Shown here in pieces: positions 9,465 through 18,187 of a stretch of 64,000 nucleotides of DNA. Each line of letters opens with the position of its first letter. The first letter of the stretch is position 1. The DNA comes from Dyella terrae (GTDB lineage Bacteria > Pseudomonadota > Gammaproteobacteria > Xanthomonadales > Rhodanobacteraceae), in contig NZ_SIZZ01000002.1 in the NCBI RefSeq assembly GCF_004322705.1, forward strand, positions 558,001 through 622,000, written 5' to 3'. The position numbers and the translations under genes were made by a program. The notes under the pieces were generated by a model. The model had not been told where the DNA came from. It saw only the letters and a program-made list of their open reading frames with translations, and searched no databases.

Positions 9465-9980
9465 TCACGCCAGCGCGGCGCGCCAGAGACTGGCCATGCC
9501 AGGGTTGAATGCACAGAGCGTGATGGAGGTGGCGGGGTGGAGCCGGAGCGCTTCGCGCAGTGCGATCACCGACACCTGCGCCGCATCCTCCAGCGGGTAG
9601 CCGTAGATGCCGCAGCTGATGGCCGGGAAGGCCAGGGTGTGCAGGTCATGGCGTGCGGCAACCTCCACGCTGCGGCGATAGCAGCTCGCCAGCAAGGCGG
9701 GCTCGTCCTGCGATCCTCCGTTCCAGACGGGCCCAACCGTGTGGATGACGAAGCGGGCCGGCAGGCGAAAACCGGGCGTTATGCGAGCCTCTCCCGTGGG
9801 GCAGCGCACGCGCGGGGCGACCTCCGGGAGTGCGCGGCAGGCCGCAAGCAGATCCGGACCGGCCGCCCGGTGGATAGCGCCGTCCACGCCGCCCCCGCCC
9901 AGCAGGGTGACGTTGGCGGCGTTGACGATGGCGTCGACGGCCAGGGTGGTCAGATCGGCAATCTGCACGTCGATGGACAT
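9465..9980 (-). CDS. Macro-domain ADP-ribose-binding protein
   Basis: Single macro domain of about 171 residues, of the YmdB/O-acetyl-ADP-ribose deacetylase type. Clear motifs are [22 protein letters not shown] (phosphate and ribose binding), HTVGPVW and [13 protein letters not shown]. Such enzymes remove acetyl or ADP-ribosyl groups from ADP-ribose derivatives or proteins. The ATG at 9980 ([11 protein letters not shown]) gives the normal length; the open frame runs much further upstream but only antisense to the MarR gene. It is divergent from the MarR gene with 78 nt between them, so the two may share a control region. Confidence 0.92.
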   Translation of the reverse strand: MSIDVQIADLTTLAVDAIVNAANVTLLGGGGVDGAIHRAAGPDLLAACRALPEVAPRVRCPTGEARITPGFRLPARFVIHTVGPVWNGGSQDEPALLASCYRRSVEVAARHDLHTLAFPAISCGIYGYPLEDAAQVSVIALREALRLHPATSITLCAFNPGMASLWRAALA

Positions 9981-10023
9981 GGCGGGTCGAGACTCCCGGG
10001 TTTTGGCCGTATGCTTGGTCGCG

Positions 10024-10039
10024 GGGCGCCCATCGGGCG
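10024..10039. other. Degenerate third copy of the GGGCGCCC stem, before the MarR gene
   Basis: GGGCGCCC-ATC-GGGCG is the reverse complement of the 19-nt stem at 2166 and 15134, with the last three bases lost. It ends 1-2 nt before the TGGAGG ribosome binding site of the MarR gene and has no T-run, so here it would not terminate but could hold the leader in a fold. Function is inferred only. Confidence 0.4.
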
Positions 10040-10058
10040 TTGGAGGTTTCAGTAGATC

Positions 10059-10523
10059 ATGATGAAAACGGAAGACATCTCGTTCGGCTATCTGCTCAAT
10101 GACGTGACCTTGCTGTTCCGCAAGCACTTTGACCGCCGGGCCGTGAAATTCGGGCTGACGCGCGCGCAATGGCGCGCCACCAAGGTGCTGTACCACCGCG
10201 AGGGGCTGCGCCAGACCGAGCTGGCCGATTTTCTGGAGATGGAGCCCATCGCCGTGGGCCGCGTCATCGACCGCCTGCAGTCGGCCGGCTTCGTCGAGCG
10301 TCGCCCGGACCCACGCGATCGTCGCGCCTGGCGTCTCTATGTGACCGAACAGGCCAAGGGCGTGATCGCGGACATGGAGCTGATCGGTCGCGGCCTGCGC
10401 AAGGACGCCACGGTCGGCATCGATATCGCCGAGATGCAGCAGGCCATGGACGTGCTCAACCGCATCAAGGACAACCTGCAGGCGCTCGACCAGTCCGCTG
10501 AGGAGACTGAGTCGGGCGGTTGA
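10059..10523 (+). CDS. MarR-family transcriptional regulator
   Basis: About 154 residues of winged-helix MarR type. The recognition region reads [24 protein letters not shown], followed by the wing [16 protein letters not shown] and a C-terminal dimer helix. The tandem ATG ATG start (10059/10062) follows GGAGG at a long spacing of about 12 nt. Immediately downstream, after a hairpin and an intergenic repeat, comes an RND efflux pair, which makes drug- or stress-responsive control of that pump a reasonable inference. The divergent macro-domain gene is another possible target. The ligand cannot be predicted. Confidence 0.92.
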   Translation: MMKTEDISFGYLLNDVTLLFRKHFDRRAVKFGLTRAQWRATKVLYHREGLRQTELADFLEMEPIAVGRVIDRLQSAGFVERRPDPRDRRAWRLYVTEQAKGVIADMELIGRGLRKDATVGIDIAEMQQAMDVLNRIKDNLQALDQSAEETESGG

Positions 10524-10530
10524 GGTGGGT

Positions 10531-10547
10531 GGCCCGCTTTGCGGGCC
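10531..10547 (+). terminator. Hairpin behind the MarR gene
   Basis: GGCCCGC-TTT-GCGGGCC, a 7-bp GC stem 8 nt after the MarR stop, without a T-run. It is probably a weak or Rho-assisted terminator. Confidence 0.45.
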
Positions 10548-10555
10548 GGGGAGTC

Positions 10556-10645
10556 GGCGGCGTTGCCGCCTGTATACGGTAAACGGCAAAAGCCAGAGCG
10601 GAGCCTCGCTCTTACCTGTTCACCGTTCACAGCCCGCGCAGCGGG
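10556..10645. repeat. Palindromic intergenic element, copy B
   Basis: Same order as copy A: hairpin GGCGGC-GTT-GCCGCC, TGTATACGGTAAACGG, central part, GCTCTTACCTGTTCACCGTTCACAG (two blocks), hairpin CCCGC-GCA-GCGGG. A further hairpin GGGCGC-GAA-GCGCCC follows at 10656-10670. The element occupies the first half of the 347-nt gap between the MarR gene and the membrane fusion gene. The rest of that gap (10671-10870) shows no gene and no promoter I can defend. Confidence 0.8.
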
Positions 10646-10870
10646 CGCACCCACCGGGCGCGAAGCGCCCGCCCCCTGCACCAGTGCCATCAGTCCCTGT
10701 CGCCAAGCTGAATTTCCTCGTCATAGTAAGGTCTTTTGCTTAGCTGCCATGGAAGGGGCTGGCAGCGGAATGCCATGAACCGGTTACAACCGGACGGCAT
10801 CCTTCGCCTTTTTTCGTGTGCATGGGCCATGGGCGGCCCGTGGATCGACTGCCGACCAATGTGAGTTGCC

Positions 10871-11998
10871 ATGCCCTGGAAGAAATCGGTCTTCATCATC
10901 CTGATCCTGGCGATCCTCGGCGCCGCCATGCTCGTATTCCGTGGCGGCAAGGACTCCGCCGCACCCCAGGCCAAGTCCGTCGGGGGCGGGCAGGACGTGC
11001 CCGTGCAGATCGCCGCCGCCACGCGCGGCGAGATCGATCTCAGCCTGAAGCTGGTGGCGCGCGCCGAAGCCTGGTCGACGGTGTCGATCCGCGCCCGCGT
11101 GTCCGGTCAGTTGCAAAAGCTGGCCTTCATCCCTGGTGGCCACGTGAAGCAGGGCGACCTGCTGATCCAGATCGACCCCAGCCTGCTCAAGGCCCAGCTC
11201 GACCAGGCCCGCGGCACGGTGGCGAAGGACCAGGCCCAGTTGGTGAAGGCCGAGGCGGACCAGCAGCGCTATACCGACCTGCTCGCCAAGGGCTATGTCT
11301 CGCGCGCGGACTACGACACTTACCAGGCCAACCTGGGCATCGCCCGCGCCACGCTGAAGACGGACCAGGCCGCGCAGGAACTGGCGCAGACCCAGCTCGA
11401 CTACGCCCGCATCGTCGCGCCCTTCGACGGCGTGATGGGTGCGCCGCTGGTGTGGCCCGGTGCGCAGGTCACGGCCGACACCACCGATATCGTGGTGATC
11501 AACCAGATCCAGCCGATCCGAGTCGCCTTCAATATTCCCGAGGAGAGCCTCGCCGCCATTCGCGCGGCCCAGTCCCGCGGCGACGTGCTGGTGACGGCGA
11601 CGATTCCCGGTGACCTGGGCAAGCCGCTCGAAGGCGTGCTGGAGTTCATCGACAACGCAGTGGATTCAACCACGGGCACCATCGTGCTCAAGGGGCGTTT
11701 CGCCAATGACGACGATCGCCTCACGCCCGGCCAGTTCGTGCAGCTGAGCCTGCCGACCACGCGCATTTCCAACGCGGTATCGATTCCGGTTGAGGCGTTG
11801 CAGAGTTCGGCCAAGGGCAGCTTCGTGTTCGTGTACGGCAAGGACGGCAAGGTGGAGCAGCGCTTCATCACGCCAGGTCCGACGGCAGGCAAGCGCCTGG
11901 TCGTGGAAAAGGGCCTGAAGGCGGGCGAGCAGGTGGTGACCGAAGGGCAGATGCTGCTGGTGGACGGTAGCCGTGCGCGCGTGAAGTCCGGCGGTTGA
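10871..11998 (+). CDS. RND efflux periplasmic adaptor (membrane fusion protein)
   Basis: About 375 residues. An N-terminal membrane anchor (VFIILILAILGAAMLVF, no lipobox) is followed by a barrel-sandwich domain (VSIRARVSGQLQKLAFIPGG; GDLLIQIDPSLLKAQLDQA), an alpha-hairpin (about residues 115-175) and a C-terminal beta-barrel region (LDYARIVAPFDGVMG; TGTIVLKGRF). It is the adaptor that links the inner-membrane pump encoded next to an outer-membrane channel. The pump gene starts 4 nt after the stop, so the two are one operon. No outer-membrane factor gene is present, so a TolC-like protein from elsewhere must be used. Confidence 0.94.
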   Translation: MPWKKSVFIILILAILGAAMLVFRGGKDSAAPQAKSVGGGQDVPVQIAAATRGEIDLSLKLVARAEAWSTVSIRARVSGQLQKLAFIPGGHVKQGDLLIQIDPSLLKAQLDQARGTVAKDQAQLVKAEADQQRYTDLLAKGYVSRADYDTYQANLGIARATLKTDQAAQELAQTQLDYARIVAPFDGVMGAPLVWPGAQVTADTTDIVVINQIQPIRVAFNIPEESLAAIRAAQSRGDVLVTATIPGDLGKPLEGVLEFIDNAVDSTTGTIVLKGRFANDDDRLTPGQFVQLSLPTTRISNAVSIPVEALQSSAKGSFVFVYGKDGKVEQRFITPGPTAGKRLVVEKGLKAGEQVVTEGQMLLVDGSRARVKSGG

Positions 11999-12002
11999 TG
12001 CC

Positions 12003-15000
12003 ATGAATCTGCCCGAACTGTGTATCCGACGGCCCGTCATGACCACGCTGCTGATGGCAGCGCTGCTGGTGTTCGGCATCGCCGCGTATCCGCGCCTGCC
12101 GGTCAACGAACTGCCCAACGTCGACTTCCCCACGATCAACATCAGCGCCAGCCTGCCTGGCGCCTCACCGGAAACCATGGCGTCGGCCGTGGCCACGCCG
12201 CTGGAAGCGCAGCTGTCGACGATCGCCGGGATCAGCTCCATGAGCTCGACCAGCGCGCTGGGCTCGACCAACATCACGCTGACCTTCGAGCTGGACCGCA
12301 ATATCGACGGCGCCGCGCAGGACGTGCAGTCGGCGATTTCCGCCGCGCAGCGCCAGTTGCCCAACGACATGCCCACGCCGCCCACCTTCCGCAAGGTGAA
12401 CCCGGCCGACGCACCCATCCTGTTCCTTACCATGACGTCCTCGACGCTGCCGCTGTCGCAGGTGGACGAGTACGCCGAAACCGAGCTGGCGCAGCGTCTG
12501 TCGATGGTCGATGGCGTGGCACAGGTGAACGTCTACGGCTCGCAGAAGTACGCGGTGCGCGTGAGCGTGGATCCCGATCGCCTGGTCGGCACCGGCGTGG
12601 GCATCGACGAAGTGCAGAGCGCCATCGCTGACGCCAACGTCAACCACGCGACCGGCTCGCTCTACGGCAAGCGCCAGCAGCTGCCGATCCGCAGCGACGG
12701 ACAGCTGATGCGGGCCGAGGCGTACAACGATGTCGTCGTCGCCTATCGCAACGGTGCGCCCGTGCGCATTCGCGACGTTGGTCGCGCATTCGACAGCGTG
12801 CAGAACGACCTTTCTGCCAGCTGGTACAACGGCGAGCGCGCGATCGTGCTGGCCATCCAGCGCCAGCCGGGCGCGAACACGGTGGAAACGGTCAAGCGCA
12901 TCAAGGCGCTGCTACCGGGCTTTACCGCTGGCCTGCCGCCGTCGGTGAAGCTCAACACACTGTACGACCGCTCGATCTCGATCCAGGATTCGGTGGACGA
13001 TGTCCAGTTCACCCTGGTGCTCGCCGGTGTCCTGGTGGTGCTGGTGATCTATCTGTTCCTTGGCAATCTGTCGGCGACGCTGATTCCCGCCGTGGCTTTG
13101 CCCATTTCGGTGATTGGCACGTTTGGCGCCATGTACGCGCTGGGGTACAGCCTCGACAATCTGTCCTTGCTGGCGCTGACGCTGGCGGTGGGTTTCGTGG
13201 TCGACGACGCCATCGTGATGCTCGAGAACATCGTGCGCCACATGGAAGCCGGGATGCCGCCGTACGAGGCGGCACTGAAGGGCGCGGGCGAGATCGGTTT
13301 CACCATTTTCTCGATGACCCTGTCGCTGATCGCCGTGTTCATCCCCGTGATGTTCATGGGTGGCATCGTCGGTCGCCTCTTCCACGAATTCGCCGTCACC
13401 ATCAGCGTGGCGATCCTGATCTCCGGCGTGGTCGCCATCACGCTGACACCCATGTTGTGCAGCCGTTTCATCCACGCGCATGATCATGAGAAGAAAAACT
13501 GGGTCGTGGCGCAGTTCGATCGGGGCTTCGGAGCGGTGCAGCGCGGTTACGCGTCGAGCCTGCGCTGGTGCATGGATCGTCCGCGCGTTGTGCTCGTGGG
13601 TTTCGCCCTGAGTCTTGTTGCAACGGGCCTGCTGTTCTACATCACGCCCAAGGACTTCATTCCCGCAGGCGACACGGGCCAACTGCGCGTCACGACCGAA
13701 GGTCCCCAGGACGTATCGTTCGACAGCATGGTGGCGCGCCAGCAGCAGTTGGCCGAGATCGTTGCGAACGATCCGAACATCGCCGGCTACATGTCGAGCG
13801 TCGGCGCCGGTGGTCCGCGCAGCACGGTCAATAACGGCTCGCTACTTTTGCTTTTGAAGCCGCGGCATGAGCGCGACCTCAATCCGGATGGCATCATCCA
13901 GGAGCTGCGCAAGAAGTTCGCGCAGGTTACCGGCATCCGCACCTACATCCAGAATCCGCCAGCGATCCAGGTGGGCGGCCGCCAGTCGAAGGCGCAGTAC
14001 CAGTACACCTTGCAGTCGATCGACCTGCAGGAGCTATACGACTGGAGCGGCAAGGTCACCTCCGCGTTTGCGCAGCTGCCGGGTTTCCAGGACGTCACCA
14101 ACGACCTGGATCTCAACAGCCCTTCGATCATGGTCGACGTTAACCGCGAGAAGCTGGCGCCGCTGGGGCTGACCATGGCGCAGGTGCAGTCGGCGCTGGG
14201 CTCGGCCTTTGGCCAGAACCAGGTGTCGACGATCTACGGTTCGGCGACGCAGTACTGGGTGATCCTGCAAGTCGCGCGAACCCTGCAGGACGATCCGGGC
14301 GTGCTCTCGCAGCTGTACGTCAAGTCCAACAGCGGCACGCTGGTGCCGTTGAGTACCGTGGCGACATTCAAGCGCAAGCCGCAGGTGCTGACGGTGAATC
14401 ACCAGGGCCAGCTGCCTGCCGTCACGGTGTCGTTCAACCTCGCGCCGGGCGTCAGCCTGAGCCAGGCGGTGGGCGAGATCGATGCGGCGATGACGCGCAT
14501 GGGCTTGCCGGCGACGATCTCCGGCAGTGTGCAGGGCACGGCGCAGGCGTTCCAGGATTCCATGCAGGGCATGGGCCTGCTGCTGCTGCTCGCGGTGTTC
14601 GTGATCTATCTCGTGCTCGGCATCCTCTACGAAAGCTTCATCCACCCGCTGACGATTCTTTCGGGACTTCCCGCGGCGGCGGTTGGCGCCTTGCTGACGC
14701 TCGTCGTGTTCAACGCGTCGCTCGATCTGTTCGCCTTCGTCGGCATCGTGATGCTGATCGGCATCGTGAAGAAGAACGCGATCATGATGATCGACTTTGC
14801 CCTCGAGCGTCAGCGCGACGAGGGCATGACGCCGGCCGTCGCGATTTACGAAGCGTGCAAGGTGCGATTCCGTCCGATCATGATGACGACGATGGCCGCA
14901 TTCGCCGGTACCTTGCCGATTGCGCTTGGGATTGGCGCCGGTGCCGAAACGCGTCGTCCGCTGGGCCTTGCGGTGGTCGGTGGCCTGGCGGTATCGCAGG

Positions 15001-15110
15001 TGCTGACGCTTTACCTGACGCCGGTGATCTACCTCTACCTTGATCGCGTGCAGCAGCGTTTCGCGAAGAAGGATAAGGCGCTGGATGCAAGTTCGCATCA
15101 GGCCGGATGA
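12003..15110 (+). CDS. RND multidrug efflux pump (HAE-1 type)
   Basis: Inner-membrane proton-driven pump of 1,035 residues, the normal size for MdtB/MdtC/AcrB relatives. It has the N-terminal helix with RRPVMTTLLMAALLVFG, large periplasmic loops, the helix-4 acidic pair in AVGFVVDDAIVMLEN (proton relay), and helix-10 motif GIVKKNAIMMIDFALE with the relay lysines. Substrate class cannot be read reliably, but the DD pair and overall size favour organic drugs over metal ions. It is coupled to the adaptor gene and probably under the MarR regulator upstream. A bidirectional terminator follows. Confidence 0.95.
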   Translation: MNLPELCIRRPVMTTLLMAALLVFGIAAYPRLPVNELPNVDFPTINISASLPGASPETMASAVATPLEAQLSTIAGISSMSSTSALGSTNITLTFELDRNIDGAAQDVQSAISAAQRQLPNDMPTPPTFRKVNPADAPILFLTMTSSTLPLSQVDEYAETELAQRLSMVDGVAQVNVYGSQKYAVRVSVDPDRLVGTGVGIDEVQSAIADANVNHATGSLYGKRQQLPIRSDGQLMRAEAYNDVVVAYRNGAPVRIRDVGRAFDSVQNDLSASWYNGERAIVLAIQRQPGANTVETVKRIKALLPGFTAGLPPSVKLNTLYDRSISIQDSVDDVQFTLVLAGVLVVLVIYLFLGNLSATLIPAVALPISVIGTFGAMYALGYSLDNLSLLALTLAVGFVVDDAIVMLENIVRHMEAGMPPYEAALKGAGEIGFTIFSMTLSLIAVFIPVMFMGGIVGRLFHEFAVTISVAILISGVVAITLTPMLCSRFIHAHDHEKKNWVVAQFDRGFGAVQRGYASSLRWCMDRPRVVLVGFALSLVATGLLFYITPKDFIPAGDTGQLRVTTEGPQDVSFDSMVARQQQLAEIVANDPNIAGYMSSVGAGGPRSTVNNGSLLLLLKPRHERDLNPDGIIQELRKKFAQVTGIRTYIQNPPAIQVGGRQSKAQYQYTLQSIDLQELYDWSGKVTSAFAQLPGFQDVTNDLDLNSPSIMVDVNREKLAPLGLTMAQVQSALGSAFGQNQVSTIYGSATQYWVILQVARTLQDDPGVLSQLYVKSNSGTLVPLSTVATFKRKPQVLTVNHQGQLPAVTVSFNLAPGVSLSQAVGEIDAAMTRMGLPATISGSVQGTAQAFQDSMQGMGLLLLLAVFVIYLVLGILYESFIHPLTILSGLPAAAVGALLTLVVFNASLDLFAFVGIVMLIGIVKKNAIMMIDFALERQRDEGMTPAVAIYEACKVRFRPIMMTTMAAFAGTLPIALGIGAGAETRRPLGLAVVGGLAVSQVLTLYLTPVIYLYLDRVQQRFAKKDKALDASSHQAG

Positions 15111-15126
15111 AGTCACTCGCAAGGTC

Positions 15127-15157
15127 AAAAAAAGGGCGCCCGATGGGCGCCCTTTTT
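15127..15157. terminator. Bidirectional intrinsic terminator
   Basis: A-tract, GGGCGCCC-GAT-GGGCGCCC, then TTTTT, placed between the converging RND pump and M28 peptidase genes. The A-run on one side and T-run on the other allow use from both strands. The stem is identical to the pilQ terminator. Confidence 0.9.
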
Positions 15158-15178
15158 GTTTCCTTGCGATTGCAACAC

Positions 15179-16621
15179 TCAGTCGCTGGCACCGTCGTTC
15201 TTGAACGCATCCGGCGCCGAGCCGAAATCGCCATTGGCCTGCGCGGCCATGTACGAGAAAGCGGCATAGACAGCGACGTTCTGGGCCAGGTCCGCCGGCT
15301 TAATCTTGTCGAGCGTGTCGTTGGCGGTGTGGTGGTAGTCGAAGTAATCGGTACCGTCCTGCGTCAGCGTCAGCGCGGCCATGCCCTTGAGGTGCATCTG
15401 CGACAGGTCCGAACCGCCGCCGCCGGGCTTGTCGGCCACGTATTCCACGCCGATCGGCTGGATGACCTTGGCGATCTGTTCAATGGCGCCGCGTGCCTCG
15501 GGCTTTACGCTGGCCGTCATACGCCAGATCTTGCCCGCGCCGAAGTCAGACTCGGTGCCGAGCACATGCTTGGCAACATCACCGGCGTGCTGGTCGGCGT
15601 AGGCGCGGCCGCCCCACAGGCCCATCTCTTCGTTGGCGAAGGCGATGACGCGGATGGTGCGGTCCGGACGCTGCGGCAGGTCCTTGATCAGCTTGCCGGC
15701 GGCCATGGCGATGGCGACGCCTGCGCCGTCATCGATGGCGCCGGTGCCCGGGTCCCAGGAATCCAGGTGACCGCCGATGGCGACGACCTGTTCCGGGTGC
15801 GTCTTGCCGGTGATCTCGCCAATGACGTTGGCGCCGGTGTACATGCCGGTGATGCCGCAGTCGATGTCGAGCTTGAGCTTGACCGGCTTGCCACGGGCCA
15901 GCACGCGCTCGAGCTGGTCGGCATCGGGCAGCGAGAGGGCTGCGGCTGGGATGGCATCCTTGGGATCGCGGAAACCGGTGACACCGGTGTGCGGGGTGCG
16001 GCTATGTTCATCCGTGCCGGCCGAACGCAGCAGGAAAGCGGCAGCACCCATCTTGGAGGCGATCACCGGGCCGCCTACGCGCACGGCGGAACCCATGCCG
16101 TAATCGCTGCCGTCCTTGTGGGGCTTCATGTGCGTGGGCACGTAGACGATCTTGCCCTTCACCTTGGCCGGATCGGCTTTCTGGAGCGCATCCAGGCTGT
16201 CGAACTTCACCACCTCGGCGGTGAGTCCGCCCTTGGGCGTGGCGGCCGAATAGCCCAGCGCGAGCAGGGTCAGCGGCTGCGCGAACGGGCCGACGATTTC
16301 GGCGTGTTCGCTGCGGCGCTCCCACAGCGGATAGGTCACGGTTTCGGTGTAGACCTTGTCGTAACCCAGTTCCTTGAACTTGGCGACGGCCCACTCGCGG
16401 GCGCGAAGGTCAGCCGGGCTGCCGGCCATGCGCGGACCCACTTCGGTCGTCAGCGATTCGACCACGGCATAGGCCGTGTTGTCCTTCATCGCCTTGTCGC
16501 GCAACTGTTCGGCCGTCTTTACGGCAGCCTGCGGAATGGTGGTGGCGGTATCGGTCGCGGAGGCCAGGCCGGTGGCGAGTGCCAGGCTGGCGGCAAGCAG
16601 GGTAAGGGTCGGGCGGCGCAT
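15179..16621 (-). CDS. M28-family zinc aminopeptidase, exported
   Basis: About 480 residues with a signal peptide (LTLLAASLALATGLASA). A protease-associated insert (about residues 140-240) precedes the M28 catalytic domain. Metal ligands are visible in GGHLDSWDPGTGAIDDGAG (His and bridging Asp), the catalytic/ligand pair FANEEMG, GTESDFGAG and DYHHTANDTLD. The family removes N-terminal residues from peptides in the periplasm or outside. GGGAG sits a few nt before the start. It is monocistronic by appearance: it is convergent with the RND pump and separated from mscL by a hairpin. Confidence 0.93.
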   Translation of the reverse strand: MRRPTLTLLAASLALATGLASATDTATTIPQAAVKTAEQLRDKAMKDNTAYAVVESLTTEVGPRMAGSPADLRAREWAVAKFKELGYDKVYTETVTYPLWERRSEHAEIVGPFAQPLTLLALGYSAATPKGGLTAEVVKFDSLDALQKADPAKVKGKIVYVPTHMKPHKDGSDYGMGSAVRVGGPVIASKMGAAAFLLRSAGTDEHSRTPHTGVTGFRDPKDAIPAAALSLPDADQLERVLARGKPVKLKLDIDCGITGMYTGANVIGEITGKTHPEQVVAIGGHLDSWDPGTGAIDDGAGVAIAMAAGKLIKDLPQRPDRTIRVIAFANEEMGLWGGRAYADQHAGDVAKHVLGTESDFGAGKIWRMTASVKPEARGAIEQIAKVIQPIGVEYVADKPGGGGSDLSQMHLKGMAALTLTQDGTDYFDYHHTANDTLDKIKPADLAQNVAVYAAFSYMAAQANGDFGSAPDAFKNDGASD

Positions 16622-16702
16622 CGGGGACTCCCATGGGCAAACCCCGATTATGGCGCTGGCGTGACCGGCCGCTTAGGCCAGAAGTCACGGAATGCGCGGA
16701 AA

Positions 16703-16726
16703 GCGGGCGCGCCGAAGCACGCCCGC
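16703..16726 (-). terminator. Terminator hairpin behind mscL
   Basis: Read on the minus strand: a 10-bp stem (GCGGGCGTGC / GCGCGCCCGC, one G-T pair) closed by a TTCG tetraloop and followed by TTTCC. It begins 9 nt after the mscL stop. Confidence 0.7.
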
Positions 16727-16735
16727 ATCCGGGTA

Positions 16736-17143
16736 TTACTTCTGTTTCAACAGGTCGCGGATTTCGGTCAGCAGCGCTTCGCTGGGCGTCGGGCCCGCGG
16801 GCGCAGCTTCCTGGCGTCGCGTGAGCTTGTTGATGCCCTTGACCACCAGGAAGATCGCGAAGGCGATGATGACGAACTGGATCAGCACGTTGATGAAAGC
16901 ACCGTACTGGATCGCCACCTCGGCCACCTTGTGCGCGGGGTCGCTGTTGTCGGCCGGCTTGAGCACCCACTTCATCGCCGAGAAATCGATGCCACCCGTG
17001 AGGTAGCCGATCGGCGGCATGATGATCTGGTCGACCAGCGAGGTGACGATCTTGCCGAACGCGCCACCGATGACCACGCCCACGGCCAGGTCGATGACGT
17101 TGCCGCGCATGGCGAATTCTTTGAACTCCTTGAACATGCTCAT
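16736..17143 (-). CDS. mscL: Large-conductance mechanosensitive channel MscL
   Basis: 135 residues, typical MscL length. The N-terminal amphipathic helix plus first pore helix ([24 protein letters not shown]), periplasmic loop and second helix ([19 protein letters not shown]) are all present, as is the C-terminal bundle ending EIRDLLKQK. It opens under membrane tension to release solutes on osmotic downshift. The start is well supported by GGAGAGAG about 6 nt upstream. It lies between the peptidase and the FAA hydrolase on the same strand but with its own terminator. Confidence 0.97.
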   Translation of the reverse strand: MSMFKEFKEFAMRGNVIDLAVGVVIGGAFGKIVTSLVDQIIMPPIGYLTGGIDFSAMKWVLKPADNSDPAHKVAEVAIQYGAFINVLIQFVIIAFAIFLVVKGINKLTRRQEAAPAGPTPSEALLTEIRDLLKQK

Positions 17144-17226
17144 GGGGCTCTCTCCCTCTCTTGTTGATTGATGCGCGGTGAATTTAGCGGGTTTCGGTGA
17201 TGCCCGGAGTGAATGCGTGCGTCCGC

Positions 17227-17913
17227 TTACACCACGCGCCCTTCCAGCGTTGCCACGCCATGCAGTTCGGCCACGAAGCGATCGCCCCGCTGCAGGGCGG
17301 AAACGCCTGCCGGCGTCCCCGTGAAAATCAGGTCGCCTGCTTTCAGCTCGAACAGCTTCGATAGCGTGGCGATGATCTCCGGGACGCTGTGGACCATGTC
17401 GCCAAGATGCGCCTGCTGGCGCGCCTGGCCGTTGATGCTGAGGCTCAGCAACGTGTCGTCGCCGACGCGGGCCTGGGCGGCGGGAACCAGGGCCGACACC
17501 GGCGCCGAGTCATCGAAGCCCTTGGCCACATCCCAGGGGTGGCTCTTGGCCTTGGCGATGGCTTGCAGGTCGCGACGCGTCAGATCCAGTCCGACGCCGT
17601 AGCCGAAGATCAGCGATGCCGCCTGCTCAACGCTGATGTCAGTTCCGCCCGCGGCCAGGGCCACGACCATCTCCACTTCGTGGTGCAGGTCGTGCGTGGC
17701 CTGCGGATAACGCACGTCCGCGCCGTCGGTCACCACCGCGTCGGCCGGCTTGCAGAAAAACAGCGGCGTTTCCTTATCCACCGTCGCGCCCATTTCGCGC
17801 GCGTGGTCGGCGTAGTTGCGGCCGATGCAGAAGATCCGGCGCACCGGAAAGCGTTGCTCGCTGCCAGCAATCGGCAGGCTCGTTACAGCAGGGGGCGTGA
17901 TGGCGTAGGTCAT
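17227..17913 (-). CDS. Fumarylacetoacetate hydrolase family protein
   Basis: About 228 residues of the FAH/YcgM fold: [18 protein letters not shown], the metal-binding glutamates in [10 protein letters not shown], the distal Asp region [14 protein letters not shown] and the C-terminal [15 protein letters not shown]. Members cleave C-C bonds in acylpyruvates or decarboxylate oxaloacetate, so the substrate is open. It is a stand-alone gene here, with no aromatic degradation genes around it. Confidence 0.9.
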   Translation of the reverse strand: MTYAITPPAVTSLPIAGSEQRFPVRRIFCIGRNYADHAREMGATVDKETPLFFCKPADAVVTDGADVRYPQATHDLHHEVEMVVALAAGGTDISVEQAASLIFGYGVGLDLTRRDLQAIAKAKSHPWDVAKGFDDSAPVSALVPAAQARVGDDTLLSLSINGQARQQAHLGDMVHSVPEIIATLSKLFELKAGDLIFTGTPAGVSALQRGDRFVAELHGVATLEGRVV

Positions 17914-18078
17914 GGCCGGAGAGGTTAGCAGGTGCGGCGTGATTCAGCGTGCAAGCCATGTGCGGGGCATTTGCTGTCGTTTCGCTTACCAATCCATGTC
18001 ATGGCCATTAGCGGGTCTCTCACCGGGTGACACTGGGACGCGCTATTTCCTCGTCGGGCCGCCCTCGATTCCCCCGGA

Positions 18079-18090
18079 TGACAGCTGTCA
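18079..18090. promoter_or_regulatory. Perfect 12-bp palindrome before the ABC export operon
   Basis: TGACAGCTGTCA, about 98 nt upstream of the HlyD-type gene and 166 nt from the divergent FAA hydrolase start. Its symmetry and position fit a dimeric regulator operator. No regulator gene lies next to it, so the cognate protein is unknown. The remainder of the 274-nt gap (17914-18187) shows nothing else clear. Confidence 0.4.
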
Positions 18091-18187
18091 CCGTCGATGA
18101 CTGATGGCGCGCCCTATGGCCGTGCGAGGCGGTGTCGCATCGTATGCGTCAACCACAACACTGGACAGATCCACGCGGGGAGCGAGT

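Noticed and set aside
15107-17167. Plus-strand open frame of 686 codons
   Set aside because: Antisense to the M28 peptidase and mscL, both of which are unmistakable. GC-rich codon bias opens the opposite frame.
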